Below are positions 52,179-59,609 of a stretch of 64,000 nucleotides of DNA, piece by piece. The stretch covers positions 6,725,001 through 6,789,000 of the forward strand of contig NZ_OX419519.1 in the NCBI RefSeq assembly GCF_948472415.1, given 5' to 3'. This DNA comes from Kitasatospora fiedleri (GTDB lineage Bacteria; Actinomycetota; Actinomycetes; Streptomycetales; Streptomycetaceae). Below the pieces are notes generated by a model, which worked only from the letters and a program-made list of their open reading frames with translations, did no database searches and was not told the DNA's origin. Position 1 is the stretch's first letter, and each line of letters starts with the position of its first letter. A program made the position numbers and the translations under genes.

Positions 52179-52841
52179 ATGCGGAACGAGGTGCGGACCT
52201 TCGTCGCGGCGGGCCCGCTTCCGGCCACGGACACGGACGCGGAGACGGGCGAGGACCCGGAGGAGCTCGACCGGCGCCGCCGGCAACCGGAAGACCTCCC
52301 CCGGCCGGCCACGGCCGAGGAGGCGACCGCGCCGGCGGCCTGTTCCGGCCCGGACGGCTGCTACGGCGTGGCCTGGATGCTGCTGCACCTCATCGAGACG
52401 GCGTCCGGCCCGCCGCCCGCCGCGCTCGACCCGGTCCTTGGGGAGGACGGCCGGCGGCACGTCCTGCACCGGCGTTGGGGGCGGTCCGGCGGGGACGCGG
52501 ACTGGCCGCCACCCGGGTGGCGCGTTCCGTCCCGGTGCCCGATCTGCCGGGCGGGGCGGGGGAGTCGGCAGAATGCGGGGGATGGAACCACCGTTGCTGT
52601 ACCTCGATGTCGACGGTCCGCTGATCCCGTTCGGCGGGCCGCCCGGGTGGCATCCGGAGCACCTGACGGAGCGCCGAATCCGCGACGTGCTGGGGACGGC
52701 GGCGGGGCACCCGCTGCTGGCCCGGCTCGACCCCCGGATCGGGGCGCGGCTCGCGGTGCTGCCCTGCCGCCCGGTGTGGGCCACCACCTGGGAGCACGTG
52801 CTGACCTTGCACCTTGCTCCCGACCTGCGGAAACAGGCTGA
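52179..52841 (+). CDS. Conserved hypothetical protein, 3' end uncertain
   Basis: The frame from the ATG at 52179 gives MRNEVRTFVAAGPLPATDTD, AEEATAPAACSGPDGCYGVA and WMLLHLIETASGPPPAALDP, a pattern I recognise as a small streptomycete hypothetical family usually of about 100-110 residues. Here the frame stays open to 52841 and overlaps the HAD gene by more than 260 bases, so the native stop was probably lost. The last convincing part ends near 52560. No function is known. Confidence 0.45.
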   Translation: MRNEVRTFVAAGPLPATDTDAETGEDPEELDRRRRQPEDLPRPATAEEATAPAACSGPDGCYGVAWMLLHLIETASGPPPAALDPVLGEDGRRHVLHRRWGRSGGDADWPPPGWRVPSRCPICRAGRGSRQNAGDGTTVAVPRCRRSADPVRRAARVASGAPDGAPNPRRAGDGGGAPAAGPARPPDRGAARGAALPPGVGHHLGARADLAPCSRPAETG

Positions 52842-52995
52842 GGTGCAACGGGCCACGACCTATTCGTGGCCGCTGCCAGCGCGGGCTCAGGGCATCGCCT
52901 TCCGCCCCGGCAGCCGTATCGGCGTCCAGGGCTGCGGGTTCACGGGGCCCACGGTGGGGCCTCCTCCAACGGCCGGACCTGGTGGCCGGCCTTGA
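52573..52995 (+). pseudogene. HAD-domain protein cut short at the edge of the accessory region
   Basis: The frame starts at ATG 52573 (GGGGGAG 8 bases upstream) or 52582 and reads MEPPLLYLDVDGPLIPFGG, HPLLARLDPRIGARLAVLPC and VWATTWEHV, typical of streptomycete HAD-domain proteins (DxD motif in LDVDG). After about 52800 the sequence no longer matches the family and differs in character. The gene was probably interrupted by insertion of the DNA that follows, making 52.80 kb the left edge of accessory locus B. Confidence 0.55.
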
Positions 52996-53119
52996 GCATC
53001 CGGTCGCGAAGCCAGTAGGGGTCACAGCCGTACATCGCGCCGATAACCCGGATGTCCACACCCGAGTCGTAGCGGCGGATGATCGCTGGAATGGCGGCGA
53101 TCACGAGCTTCTTCAGCAT
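52940..53119 (-). CDS. Small helix-turn-helix protein
   Basis: A 59-codon frame from the ATG at 53117-53119 reads MLKKLVIAAIPAIIRRYDSG, VDIRVIGAMYGCDPYWLRDR and MLKAGHQVRPLEEAPPW. The middle resembles the C-terminal helix-turn-helix of resolvase or transposase proteins. The frame is open further upstream without a start codon, so the gene may be longer or a fragment. It overlaps the end of the HAD remnant on the other strand. Confidence 0.45.
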   Translation of the reverse strand: MLKKLVIAAIPAIIRRYDSGVDIRVIGAMYGCDPYWLRDRMLKAGHQVRPLEEAPPWAP

Positions 53120-53198
53120 GTCGCGCCGGTCGGGCTCGGTGTTGGCCCCATGGCGGTCCTCCGGGTGAGAGAACTCCAGCCCTGCGGCTGCGGGGCAG

Positions 53199-53438
53199 TC
53201 ACAGGGCGGGGGCCTGCCCGCCGCGAGGGGGTGAGCGGCGGAAGTGCGAGATGGTCAGGGGTGATCGAAGATCCGGATGTCGAGGTGCAGGCCCCTGTGC
53301 CATTTCGACGGTCCGCCTCTCCGTCACCCGAGTGTGGAGAAGCTTCCCGAGGTCGTCCTCCTCACGGGGTTGGCGGTGCCAGCGGACGCTGGTGAACAGG
53401 TAGATCACCAGGACGGCGATCAGGACGGCACGTTCCAT
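53199..53438 (-). CDS. Small protein with one N-terminal membrane helix
   Basis: The 79-residue product begins MERAVLIAVLVIYLFTSVRW, a single membrane segment, followed by HRQPREEDDLGKLLHTRVTE and a basic tail. GGAG lies 6 bases before the ATG. It overlaps the end of the acetyltransferase gene by 19 bases. No family is recognised. Confidence 0.5.
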   Translation of the reverse strand: MERAVLIAVLVIYLFTSVRWHRQPREEDDLGKLLHTRVTERRTVEMAQGPAPRHPDLRSPLTISHFRRSPPRGGQAPAL

Positions 53439-53935
53439 GGGGTGCTCCGGTGGTGCGGGGTGGCACTGGCGGCCGTCAGGGGCGCCCGGACTGCGTAGGC
53501 GAGGGAGTGGCCGCGGACGCCCGTGCGGGTGAACCCGGCCTTGAGCAGCACGCGGCCGGAGGCCACGTTGCCGGGGTGGTGCCGGGCGTGGATCTCGGGC
53601 AGACGAAGGTGCCCCAGACCGAGGACGAGCACCTTGCGAAGACCCTCGGTGGCGTAGCCCCGTCCCCAGGCGTCGGAGCGCAGGATGTAGCTGACGGCGG
53701 CGACGGGCCGGTCCAGGTGGAGCTTGACGATGCCGAGCAGGTCACCGTCCACGACCAGGCCGAGGGTGTGGAGCGTGCGCGGGCTTCGCGTGGCCGCAGC
53801 GACCGCAACGGCCACGAACTCCTGCGCTTCGCGGAGGTCCATCGGGCCCCGGTCCAGATATCTGACCGACTCGGGGCTGTAGATCCGCTGCACCGGCCCG
53901 GCGTCGTCGGGCGCCAGCTCTCGCAGCTCGATCAC
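53420..53935 (-). CDS. GNAT-family N-acetyltransferase
   Basis: The 171-residue protein reads MIELRELAPDDAGPVQRIYS, LGLVVDGDLLGIVKLHL, SYILRSDAWGRGYATEGLRK (acetyl-CoA loop) and HPGNVASGRVLLKAGFTRTG, the RimJ/RimL-like pattern. The target is unknown. The GTG overlaps the stop of the kinase C-lobe frame as GTGA, so ribosomes finishing that frame can start here; this shows that the second kinase frame is translated or once was. Confidence 0.85.
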   Translation of the reverse strand: MIELRELAPDDAGPVQRIYSPESVRYLDRGPMDLREAQEFVAVAVAAATRSPRTLHTLGLVVDGDLLGIVKLHLDRPVAAVSYILRSDAWGRGYATEGLRKVLVLGLGHLRLPEIHARHHPGNVASGRVLLKAGFTRTGVRGHSLAYAVRAPLTAASATPHHRSTPWNVPS

Positions 53936-54791
53936 GCGTCCGCTGCCTTGACGAGCACGGTCAGCTCAGGGGCGCTGGGCCGGTCGTCGGGGGCGGCGAG
54001 CAGGACGTGACGCAGCCGGGCCTGGAGCGACGGCCACGGCAGCACGTCGGAGAGCGGGATCGCACGGTGGGCGATGGCCTTGCGCTTCTCCTCCGCCGGG
54101 GCGTCGCTGCCGATTCCGGCGATCTCGTAGTCCAGCGGCCAGGTCCCGGTGATGCACGTCCACAGGGTGCCGGCGAGGGCATAGACGTCGGCGGTCTGCG
54201 TGGTCTCGGCGGGCTGAGGGCCGTTGATGATCCGGGCGGCCAGCTCGGGGGCGGTCAGGTGGATCATCGTGCCGTCGAACGTCGACCACGGATGATATCG
54301 ACCTGGCGGGACCACGCGAAGTCCAGCAGCCGGACGCCCCGCTCGGTGTGGATGCCGTGCTGGGGCTGGAGGTCGCCGTGCACCCAGCCGGCCTCATGCA
54401 GGTCGGCCACCGCCCGGCACAGGTCGACCGCCGCGGCGAGGGCTCCACCCCTCCCACCGTCGCCCTTGCGGACGGGGCGGAACACGTCCCAGGTCGACGG
54501 CCCGGCCAGCCACGGGGTGACGAACCAGACGCCACCGTCGAAGCGTCCGACGGTCACGGCGTAGTCGGGGAGCTGGTCCAGCACGGAGGCTTCGCGGGCG
54601 GTGACCTCGGCGGCCTCGCCGGTGCCGAGCTTGATGCTCACCACCCCGCGCGGCCCGCTGGCCTTCCACACCGCCGAGCCCCGCCGGTCGCTGATCTCCG
54701 CCAGCTCCAGCGGCCCGCAGGCGGCCTCCGCCGCAGTCAGCGCCGCTCTGGCCTCGGAAGGGAACTCGCCCATTCTCGTACTGCCTTCCAC
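53932..54791 (-). pseudogene. Kinase-like protein of locus B, read in two frames (-1 change at about 54290)
   Basis: Frame 1 from GTG 54791 (or ATG 54773) gives MGEFPSEARAALTAAEAACG, VVSIKLGTGEAAEVTAREAS, WVHGDLQPQHGIHTERGVRL and LDFAWSRQ, then stops at 54264. The C-lobe is one base back: GTMIHLTAPELAARI, TADVYALAGTLWTCITGTWP and LLAAPDDRPSAPELTVLV, ending at 53932. From the Arg after DFAW to the shared GTM motif there are 32 bases here and 32 in the locus A copy, so both need the same -1 change next to a Pro codon. His replaces the catalytic-loop Asn in both. Confidence 0.72.
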
Positions 54792-55393
54792 TCGCAGGGG
54801 ATGTGCTCGAAGACGTCCCGGCCATCGTCCACCGACACGGACAGAGCCGTGGCGAGGTCGGGAGTCGCCTCCAGGAACTTCGGGTCCACCGGCCGGACGC
54901 CCGCCCGCACCGGGAGGAACGAGAACGGCGGCGGCGGGATGCTCTGCCCGCGTCGGCCGGTCTCCACCGCCCCCTGGGCGAACTTCCCGAACATCACGCC
55001 CACCGGGGCATAGAGGTTCTTCAGCGCCCAGTGCGGCCAGGTCAGCAGCTCCCGGTGGTCCGCCCCCTCGCAGTGGCCGAGCAGCACCACGCTCTCGCAC
55101 GCGAGCAGACCGAACGGGCGGCTCGTCAACGGCCGGACCCACTCCGCGGCCTGCACCCCGGCGTAGAACAACTCCGCTTCGACCGCGTACCGGTGGCTGC
55201 CCGGGGTGATCTCGTAGACGGCCCACCCGGTCATCCCCCGGCGGATGGAGGGCCGGAGGAACGGGCAGTGCTCGGAGACTTCGGCGAGGTAGGCGTCCGC
55301 GTCCACGCCGGCGGGATGCTCCGTCCGGGCCTCGGTGAGGCGGAGCGCCCCGGCGGTGGGCCGGGACGCTCCGTCGGACAGCGTGTCGATCAC
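54737..55393 (-). CDS. Conserved hypothetical protein upstream of the kinase-like gene
   Basis: The 218-residue protein contains EHCPFLRPSIRRGMTGWAVY, EWVRPLTSRPFGLLACESVV, ELLTWPHWALKNLYAPVGVM and FGKFAQGAVETGRRGQSIPP. It belongs to a streptomycete hypothetical family found next to these kinases; a catalytic role is not evident, although the many aromatic and His residues suggest a folded enzyme-like domain. The GTG overlaps the preceding stop as GTGA, and its end overlaps the kinase start by 55 bases. Locus A keeps only its last 68 codons. Confidence 0.65.
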   Translation of the reverse strand: MIDTLSDGASRPTAGALRLTEARTEHPAGVDADAYLAEVSEHCPFLRPSIRRGMTGWAVYEITPGSHRYAVEAELFYAGVQAAEWVRPLTSRPFGLLACESVVLLGHCEGADHRELLTWPHWALKNLYAPVGVMFGKFAQGAVETGRRGQSIPPPPFSFLPVRAGVRPVDPKFLEATPDLATALSVSVDDGRDVFEHIPCEWKAVREWASSLPRPERR

Positions 55394-55815
55394 AGGGAGG
55401 ACGCCGCCGGGGTCAGGTCGTCGCCGTCGCCGGGGCCGGGCCGGGGGCCGCAGTCCCACTCGGCGGTGACGGTCCCGGTCTCGCGGTACTGCGCGAGGGC
55501 TCCGGTGTTCACCGTGCCGTCGGCGTTGGTGAACCAGATCTCCGGCAGCGGCCCGTACGCCTCCTCGTACGCGGCCACCCACGAGATCGGGCCGAAGCCC
55601 TTCATCTCGACGTGGACCAGCTTGCGGCCGGCGTGCTGGAGGGCGAACGCGTCGTGCGCGGCCGGGTCCTCCACGAGGGTGTGCCACGCCGCGTCGATCG
55701 CGGAGGAGAACATCTGCGGCGCGGTCTCGCCCGCATCGATCCGGCGCGCGCTGATCTTGAAGTACTTACCCAGCTCGTCCAGCTCCGGGGAGCTGGGGAT
55801 GGTGGCGGTGCTCAC
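55390..55815 (-). CDS. GRDP-like hypothetical protein, locus B
   Basis: The 141-residue product reads MSTATIPSSPELDELGKYFK, SSAIDAAWHTLVEDPAAHDA, FALQHAGRKLVHVEMKGFGP and ISWVAAYEEAYGPLPEIWFT. The D-x-A-W-H-x-L element links it to the GRDP-like gene of locus A (21790-22261). The GTG at 55813-55815 has GGGAGAGG just upstream and is preferred, but the frame stays open to a GTG at 56089-56091, where a 233-residue reading would add a hydrophobic helix (VAIAQTVALVLPAVVATALI). The stop overlaps the next gene. Confidence 0.6.
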   Translation of the reverse strand: MSTATIPSSPELDELGKYFKISARRIDAGETAPQMFSSAIDAAWHTLVEDPAAHDAFALQHAGRKLVHVEMKGFGPISWVAAYEEAYGPLPEIWFTNADGTVNTGALAQYRETGTVTAEWDCGPRPGPGDGDDLTPAASSL

Positions 55816-56097
55816 GTGCCTCTCCCATCGGGTTGGCTCTGCCTGCCCGGGTGCGGGCGGGCAGCCGTGCGTGGTGCCCCAGCCCGTCGAGGACTCACGA
55901 CGCGCTGGGAGTTCATGGGCGCCTGGGGCGCGGGTCGACGGTCGGTAACGGCCGGAGGCGATGAGCGCGGTGGCCACGACCGCCGGCAGGACCAGCGCGA
56001 CCGTCTGCGCGATGGCGACCGGCAGTGGCGTCGGAAGCCCTCGGGCGGCTCGGTCGGCGGCCTCTCGGTACTCCTCCCGTCCGTCGTCCACGGCGGC

Positions 56098-56399
56098 CTA
56101 CGCCGGGCGCTCGTCGAGCGCAGCGCGCATCGCGGCGCAACGGTGGGGCCGGCGGGCGCGGGCAAGGCAGTCGTGCGCAGAGCGCGTGGCAGGTGGCCTC
56201 GTTGTCGCCGGGGGCCTGGAGCGTGGTGCCGACGCAGACCAGCGTCTCCCGGTGGCAGACCCAGCAGTTCCCCTGCCGGTAGCCGTCGGGGCGGTCCACG
56301 GCCATCCCCCTCGCCCACGATCCGGACCGGGGCCGGCGGGGTGTCGCCCCGGACGGGCAGCCGCGTGGTCACGCGGACGGGTAGCGGTGGGGTGCTCAC
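56098..56399 (-). pseudogene. Small cysteine-rich protein with two apparent one-base insertions
   Basis: Pieces in three frames line up as one protein: MSTPPLPVRVTTRLPVRGDT, then GYRQGNCWVCHRETLVCVGT and QAPGDNEATCHALCA, then HDCLARARRPHRCAAMRAAL to a TAG at 56098. The extra bases fall in the CCCCC run 56306-56310 and near 56173-56178. The CWVC/CHALC cysteines suggest a zinc ribbon. The first GTG overlaps the stop of the preceding small gene. The function is unknown. Confidence 0.45.
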
Positions 56400-56569
56400 T
56401 CTGCGGGCTCCTCCAAGTCGGTCAGCAGGACCATCTGCGGGTAGGGGTCGCTGGAGCTGTCCAGGTTCACCCAGGCGTGGTTGGCGAGCGCGCTCGGGGT
56501 TTCGGCGACGATGCCCGTCCAGCGGTCCGTCCGGTGCCGAACGGGGTCTCCCTGGATCACGCTGTTCAC
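56396..56569 (-). CDS. Small protein of 57 residues
   Basis: The frame from the GTG at 56567-56569 reads MNSVIQGDPVRHRTDRWTGI, VAETPSALANHAWVNLDSSS and DPYPQMVLLTDLEEPAE. GGAGAGG lies 7 bases upstream and the stop overlaps the next start as GTGA, which supports translation. Low-complexity sequence is absent, unlike chance frames here. No family is known to me. Confidence 0.55.
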   Translation of the reverse strand: MNSVIQGDPVRHRTDRWTGIVAETPSALANHAWVNLDSSSDPYPQMVLLTDLEEPAE

Positions 56570-56620
56570 AGTTGCGCCTCTCCACCGGGTCGTGGCGTGC
56601 GATGTGGTGGTGCCGGTGGG

Positions 56621-56854
56621 TCAGGCCGCGCGGCCGGCGGGGTGGCAGTCGACTCCCGCGACGACCACCGCGTCGGTGCCGGGGTGGGTCCTGATGTACT
56701 CGGCCGGCAGGAGGAAGCCGAAGCGTCCGCAGATGCCGCAGCTCCAGGTGTCGTCAGCGGGTGACGGGGAGTCGTACGTCGTCTGGAGGAAGCAGGCCGG
56801 ACAGAGCGGGGGCGGTTCCATCCGCGTGCGGACGGTGCTCTGCACGCGGTTCAC
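56621..56854 (-). CDS. Small zinc-ribbon-like protein
   Basis: The 77-residue product reads MNRVQSTVRTRMEPPPLCPA, CFLQTTYDSPSPADDTWSCG and ICGRFGFLLPAEYIRTHPGT, with CPAC and CGIC pairs 25 residues apart that could bind one zinc ion. The GTG at 56852-56854 overlaps the stop of the upstream gene as GTGA. The role is unknown. Confidence 0.55.
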   Translation of the reverse strand: MNRVQSTVRTRMEPPPLCPACFLQTTYDSPSPADDTWSCGICGRFGFLLPAEYIRTHPGTDAVVVAGVDCHPAGRAA

Positions 56855-57069
56855 GCAGCCGATCGGCAGGCCGAGCACCGTGCGCAGGGGCAACTGGCGC
56901 GCACGGCATCGCTCTGGAGCAGGGTGCCCACCGACGGGGCACGGCCTTCGGGGTCGGCCGCCTTGTAGTCCGCCAGCAGGCTCCGGCCCTCCGGGGCCGT
57001 ATTCAGCTCGTGCTTCGCGGGGCCGGTCACGACCTCGCGGTACTCACGCTTGGGGCTGCGTCTCGCCAT
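56851..57069 (-). CDS. Small basic protein with a cysteine-rich end
   Basis: The 72-residue product begins MARRSPKREYREVVTGPAKH, continues SLLADYKAADPEGRAPSVGT and ends SCPCARCSACRSAA. GGAGGA lies 7 bases before the ATG. It is the first gene downstream of the XRE regulator of locus B, in the place held by the CPxC protein in locus A, and follows the tandem repeats at 57143-57162. The function is unknown. Confidence 0.55.
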   Translation of the reverse strand: MARRSPKREYREVVTGPAKHELNTAPEGRSLLADYKAADPEGRAPSVGTLLQSDAVRASCPCARCSACRSAA

Positions 57070-57142
57070 CGGTCTGTCCTCCTTCGCCGTGGCGGTGGGG
57101 GTGCGTGATAGACCGTAAGGAGTCGGCTACAGACGGTGCCAG

Positions 57143-57162
57143 AAAGTTGCACGCGGTTGCAC
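57143..57162 (-). promoter_or_regulatory. Tandem 10-bp repeats, candidate operator of locus B
   Basis: On the minus strand GTGCAACCGC is followed directly by GTGCAACTTT. Position, period and flanking bases match the locus A element at 22681-22700, with C in place of G in the core. Confidence 0.55.
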
Positions 57163-57167
57163 AGCAG

Positions 57168-58016
57168 TCACCCGAGAGAGTCGATTGCCTCGGTGATCAG
57201 GATGCGAGCGGCAGCACCGTGCACGGCGTCTGCGGACAGCTCCGCGAACCGACTGACGTACATCGCCACCTCGGAGGGCTGCGTGATCTGGAGGTACCCG
57301 GAGACGAGTTCGACGTTGGCCTGCGCCGAGTCGTAGAGCGAGAAGGCTTCGACGTGCATCGAGTGACGCAGATAGCCCCTCGGAATGATCCCCAGGCTCA
57401 CGTTCGCCAGGGACGCGACAGCGATCAGGTGGGTGAGTTGGCCGGCGGCCACCTCTGTGCCGCCGAGGCCGTGGTGCAGACATGCCTCTTCGATGATGAA
57501 GGCGAAGGTCTTCCCGTGGTCTCTCAGAATCTCCTGTCGCTCCATACGCACCTGCACTGCCTCCTCCACGTCGTCCACGGCAACACGACGGCGTTGGGTG
57601 GCCTGGAGTACCGAGCGGGTGTAGTCCCGGGTTTGGAGGAGACCGTGCAGGATGCCAGGTGTGTACGCCCGGAACCGCGTGGTTCGCTCGTACAACGGGA
57701 GGACCATCTCTTGGGCACGCTTGAGCCCGCTCCGCTCCATGCGCCGCCACTCGGTGAACATGGTCTCCACCGAGCGGAGGGAAGCCACCAGGTCCGCGGC
57801 CTGGTCGTCAGCTCCGCAGACCCGACACCAATCTTTGGTGTCCTGCTCGGACGGTGTGGTGATCGCGTTCTCGATGCGGGAGCACTTCGATTTGCTCCAA
57901 CCGCACGCAAGGGCGAGAGCAGGTCCGGTGAGCCCGGAGTCCTTGCGGATCTCCTTGAGCCGTTCGGCGAGAGCCTTCCGGGCCTGCTGAACGCTCGATG
58001 AGCGAGAGGTACGCAT
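57168..58016 (-). CDS. XRE-family regulator with DUF5753 (Scr1-type), locus B
   Basis: The 282-residue protein is the same length as its locus A paralogue and similar throughout: helix-turn-helix in LKEIRKDSGLTGPALALACG and WSKSKCSRIENAITTPSEQ, then TEWRRMERSGLKRAQEMVLP, GILHGLLQTRDYTRSVLQ, and ITQPSEVAMYVSRFAELSAD. The recognition helix differs from that of locus A (SKSKCSRIEN versus YPSKVSRLLN), in line with the different repeat core. It follows the DUF6879 gene by 9 bases. Confidence 0.88.
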   Translation of the reverse strand: MRTSRSSSVQQARKALAERLKEIRKDSGLTGPALALACGWSKSKCSRIENAITTPSEQDTKDWCRVCGADDQAADLVASLRSVETMFTEWRRMERSGLKRAQEMVLPLYERTTRFRAYTPGILHGLLQTRDYTRSVLQATQRRRVAVDDVEEAVQVRMERQEILRDHGKTFAFIIEEACLHHGLGGTEVAAGQLTHLIAVASLANVSLGIIPRGYLRHSMHVEAFSLYDSAQANVELVSGYLQITQPSEVAMYVSRFAELSADAVHGAAARILITEAIDSLG

Positions 58017-58025
58017 CTCGTTCGA

Positions 58026-58538
58026 CTACTTGAGCACGTAGTCCTTGTGCGGAGTCGCCCTGTGCCACACGGTCTCGAAGGCGTTCTTCGCAAGCTGAAC
58101 GACGGTTGGCTCGGTCGTCCACTCCCGGTCTACGACGTTCCCGTCACCCGAGAAGAAGGTGAACATGACCTTGGAGTCATCGAACATCCACAGGTCGGTT
58201 CCGGGCAGTGCGATGTCTGCTGCCAATCGGCGCGGAAGCCAACGGACCTGCTCGCCGACAGCCTCGTTCAGGAACGTCACATGGTGCTCGAAGCGGATGT
58301 ACTCCGTGACCGGTTCTGAGACGATCCGAGCCCGGCGCATGGCCACGCCACGGTCAATCGCTTCTCCAGCGAAGGCAGTCCAGCCGTGGAACCACTCCGG
58401 CCTGTCCTCCGGGCCGTACCGAAGACCCTCCCGATAGCGCTGGAACTGCGGGTCGTTCGGCGTGTAGTTGTCGCGCATCTCCAAGTGCACAGCGGAGAAC
58501 TCGGCCTCCGCCATAGCCTTGGCGATCGGGTTGGCCAC
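58026..58538 (-). CDS. DUF6879-family protein, locus B
   Basis: The 170-residue protein begins MANPIAKAMAEAEFSAVHLE with MRDNYTPNDPQFQRYREGL, RRARIVSEPVTEYIRFEHHV and VRWLPRRLAADIALPGTDLW. It matches the locus A copy in order and length. The GTG at 58536-58538 is chosen because AGAGGT is 6 bases upstream and the alignment with locus A starts there; an upstream ATG at 58559 would overlap the previous gene. Four bases separate it from the first gene of the operon. Confidence 0.82.
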   Translation of the reverse strand: MANPIAKAMAEAEFSAVHLEMRDNYTPNDPQFQRYREGLRYGPEDRPEWFHGWTAFAGEAIDRGVAMRRARIVSEPVTEYIRFEHHVTFLNEAVGEQVRWLPRRLAADIALPGTDLWMFDDSKVMFTFFSGDGNVVDREWTTEPTVVQLAKNAFETVWHRATPHKDYVLK

Positions 58539-58542
58539 GCTG

Positions 58543-58812
58543 CTACCTCTCGTCCTCATGAGTGGCCAGCCTCGCGGCGAGGTCCACGATGAACTTGATC
58601 ATTTCTTCGGGAAGGCGAATCACGGTCTCGTGGTCGGGCACGTCAGTCGAGTGCCCGGGGACCGAACCAACCTCCTTGCAGCGGCTCAAGTCCTCACTGC
58701 TGGCCTTGTAGGACTGGATGAGCAGGTCGCCGTTCTCCGGATCGCGCCAGATCGTCGGCGAGTCGACCTCTGGCGTGTTGGAGATGATCCCGATGAACTG
58801 TAGAGGCTCCAC
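58543..58812 (-). CDS. Small conserved protein, first gene of the locus B operon
   Basis: The 89-residue product reads MEPLQFIGIISNTPEVDSPT, WRDPENGDLLIQSYKASSED and VPGHSTDVPDHETVIRLP. The last stretch is identical to that of locus A although the rest has diverged, so it must be under strong constraint. The GTG at 58810-58812 follows GGGAG by 4 bases. No known domain. Confidence 0.75.
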   Translation of the reverse strand: MEPLQFIGIISNTPEVDSPTIWRDPENGDLLIQSYKASSEDLSRCKEVGSVPGHSTDVPDHETVIRLPEEMIKFIVDLAARLATHEDER

Positions 58813-58828
58813 GATGCTCCCTGTGTCT

Positions 58829-58848
58829 CTGGTTCCGCGTAGTTGCAC
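58829..58848 (-). promoter_or_regulatory. Tandem 10-bp repeats at the start of the locus B operon
   Basis: On the minus strand GTGCAACTAC is followed by GCGGAACCAG. It lies just downstream of the promoter at 58886-58909, as the locus A repeat does relative to its promoter. Confidence 0.45.
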
Positions 58849-58885
58849 AATCGGTGGGCTCATCCTGGCGGGTACACGACCGACC

Positions 58886-58909
58886 TGTCAGGCGTATGCG
58901 TTTCTGACG
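58886..58909 (-). promoter_or_regulatory. Conserved inverted repeat TGTCAG-N12-CTGACG over the -35 region, locus B
   Basis: The half-sites and the 12-base spacing match those at 24404 and 59610, and the spacer GCGTATGCGTTT resembles that of locus A. Read leftwards CTGACA would be the -35 hexamer with CAGGAT 18 bases on. The first gene starts 74 bases away. Confidence 0.65.
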
Positions 58910-59006
58910 TCCAGCCGGCTTAGTCATCCGAAGTTGGGCGAAGGCGCAAGTAGCCCCGTGGGAAAGGGGGTTGCTCCGTTCGACCCGGCGCTCGATACCT
59001 CTGAGG

Positions 59007-59293
59007 TCACAGAAGGCCGCTACGAGGGGTGAGGGTGGGGCCTGGTGTCCGCTCGCCGATCTCGACGCCGTCGGCGAGGAGCTGCTGCACGGCGGCGTCG
59101 ACCTGGTGGCGGTGGCGGTCCAGTGGCCGGCACCCTCCGCGGACCACGTCAGGTCGATGCCCGCGCCGGTCCGGGCCCGCTCGGCGCGCTCGCACTCGGC
59201 CCACGCGTCGGCGCGGCGCCGGCGCTCGGCGGCCAGCTCGTCCTGGTACCGCTGCTCGGCCTGCTCGCGGAGCCGGACGAGTTTCGATTGCAT
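59007..59293 (-). pseudogene. Coiled-coil hypothetical protein with a frame break
   Basis: The frame from ATG 59293 reads MQSKLVRLREQAEQRYQDEL, then AAERRRRADAWAECERAERA, a likely coiled coil, and IDLTWSAEGAGHWTAT. One C appears to be missing near 59109-59118; the next frame gives HQVDAAVQQLLADGVEIGER to a TGA at 59007. Its relation to the partial gene just upstream is unclear; the two could be one gene. The function is unknown. Confidence 0.35.
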
Positions 59294-59527
59294 CGCAAGC
59301 CTTCCTGATGAAGGGGATCATCCGCTCGGGGATGCCGATCACGGACTCGTGGGCAGGTACGCCGACCCGGTGACCGGCCACCCACTCGGTCTCGCTGACC
59401 TCCACGAACTCGGCCCCGTGAGGGCGTCGCCCCGGATCACGAGCCGGTGCCGAGTCAGGTCCGCCCAGACCGTGGGGGAGCCCTCCTCATCGGTCTCAGG
59501 GGCGATTCCGAAGAACTCCAGGCCCAT
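59294..59527 (-). pseudogene. Third, frame-broken copy of the small conserved protein
   Basis: From ATG 59527 the protein reads MGLEFFGIAPETDEEGSPTV then WADLTRHRLVIRGDALT. One base is missing in the CCCC run 59414-59417; the next frame continues AEFVEVSETEWVAGHRVGVP and AHESVIGIPERMIPFI, matching the locus A and B proteins. No DUF6879 or XRE gene follows. Its promoter keeps the conserved inverted repeat. The 3' end is uncertain. Confidence 0.5.
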
Positions 59528-59609
59528 GGACACGTCTCCTGCCACGTTGCCGGCCCGTTGTCGGGCCAGGCGCCGCCGTGACCTCAGCATCCAGTGTCCA
59601 GGCCCGAGT

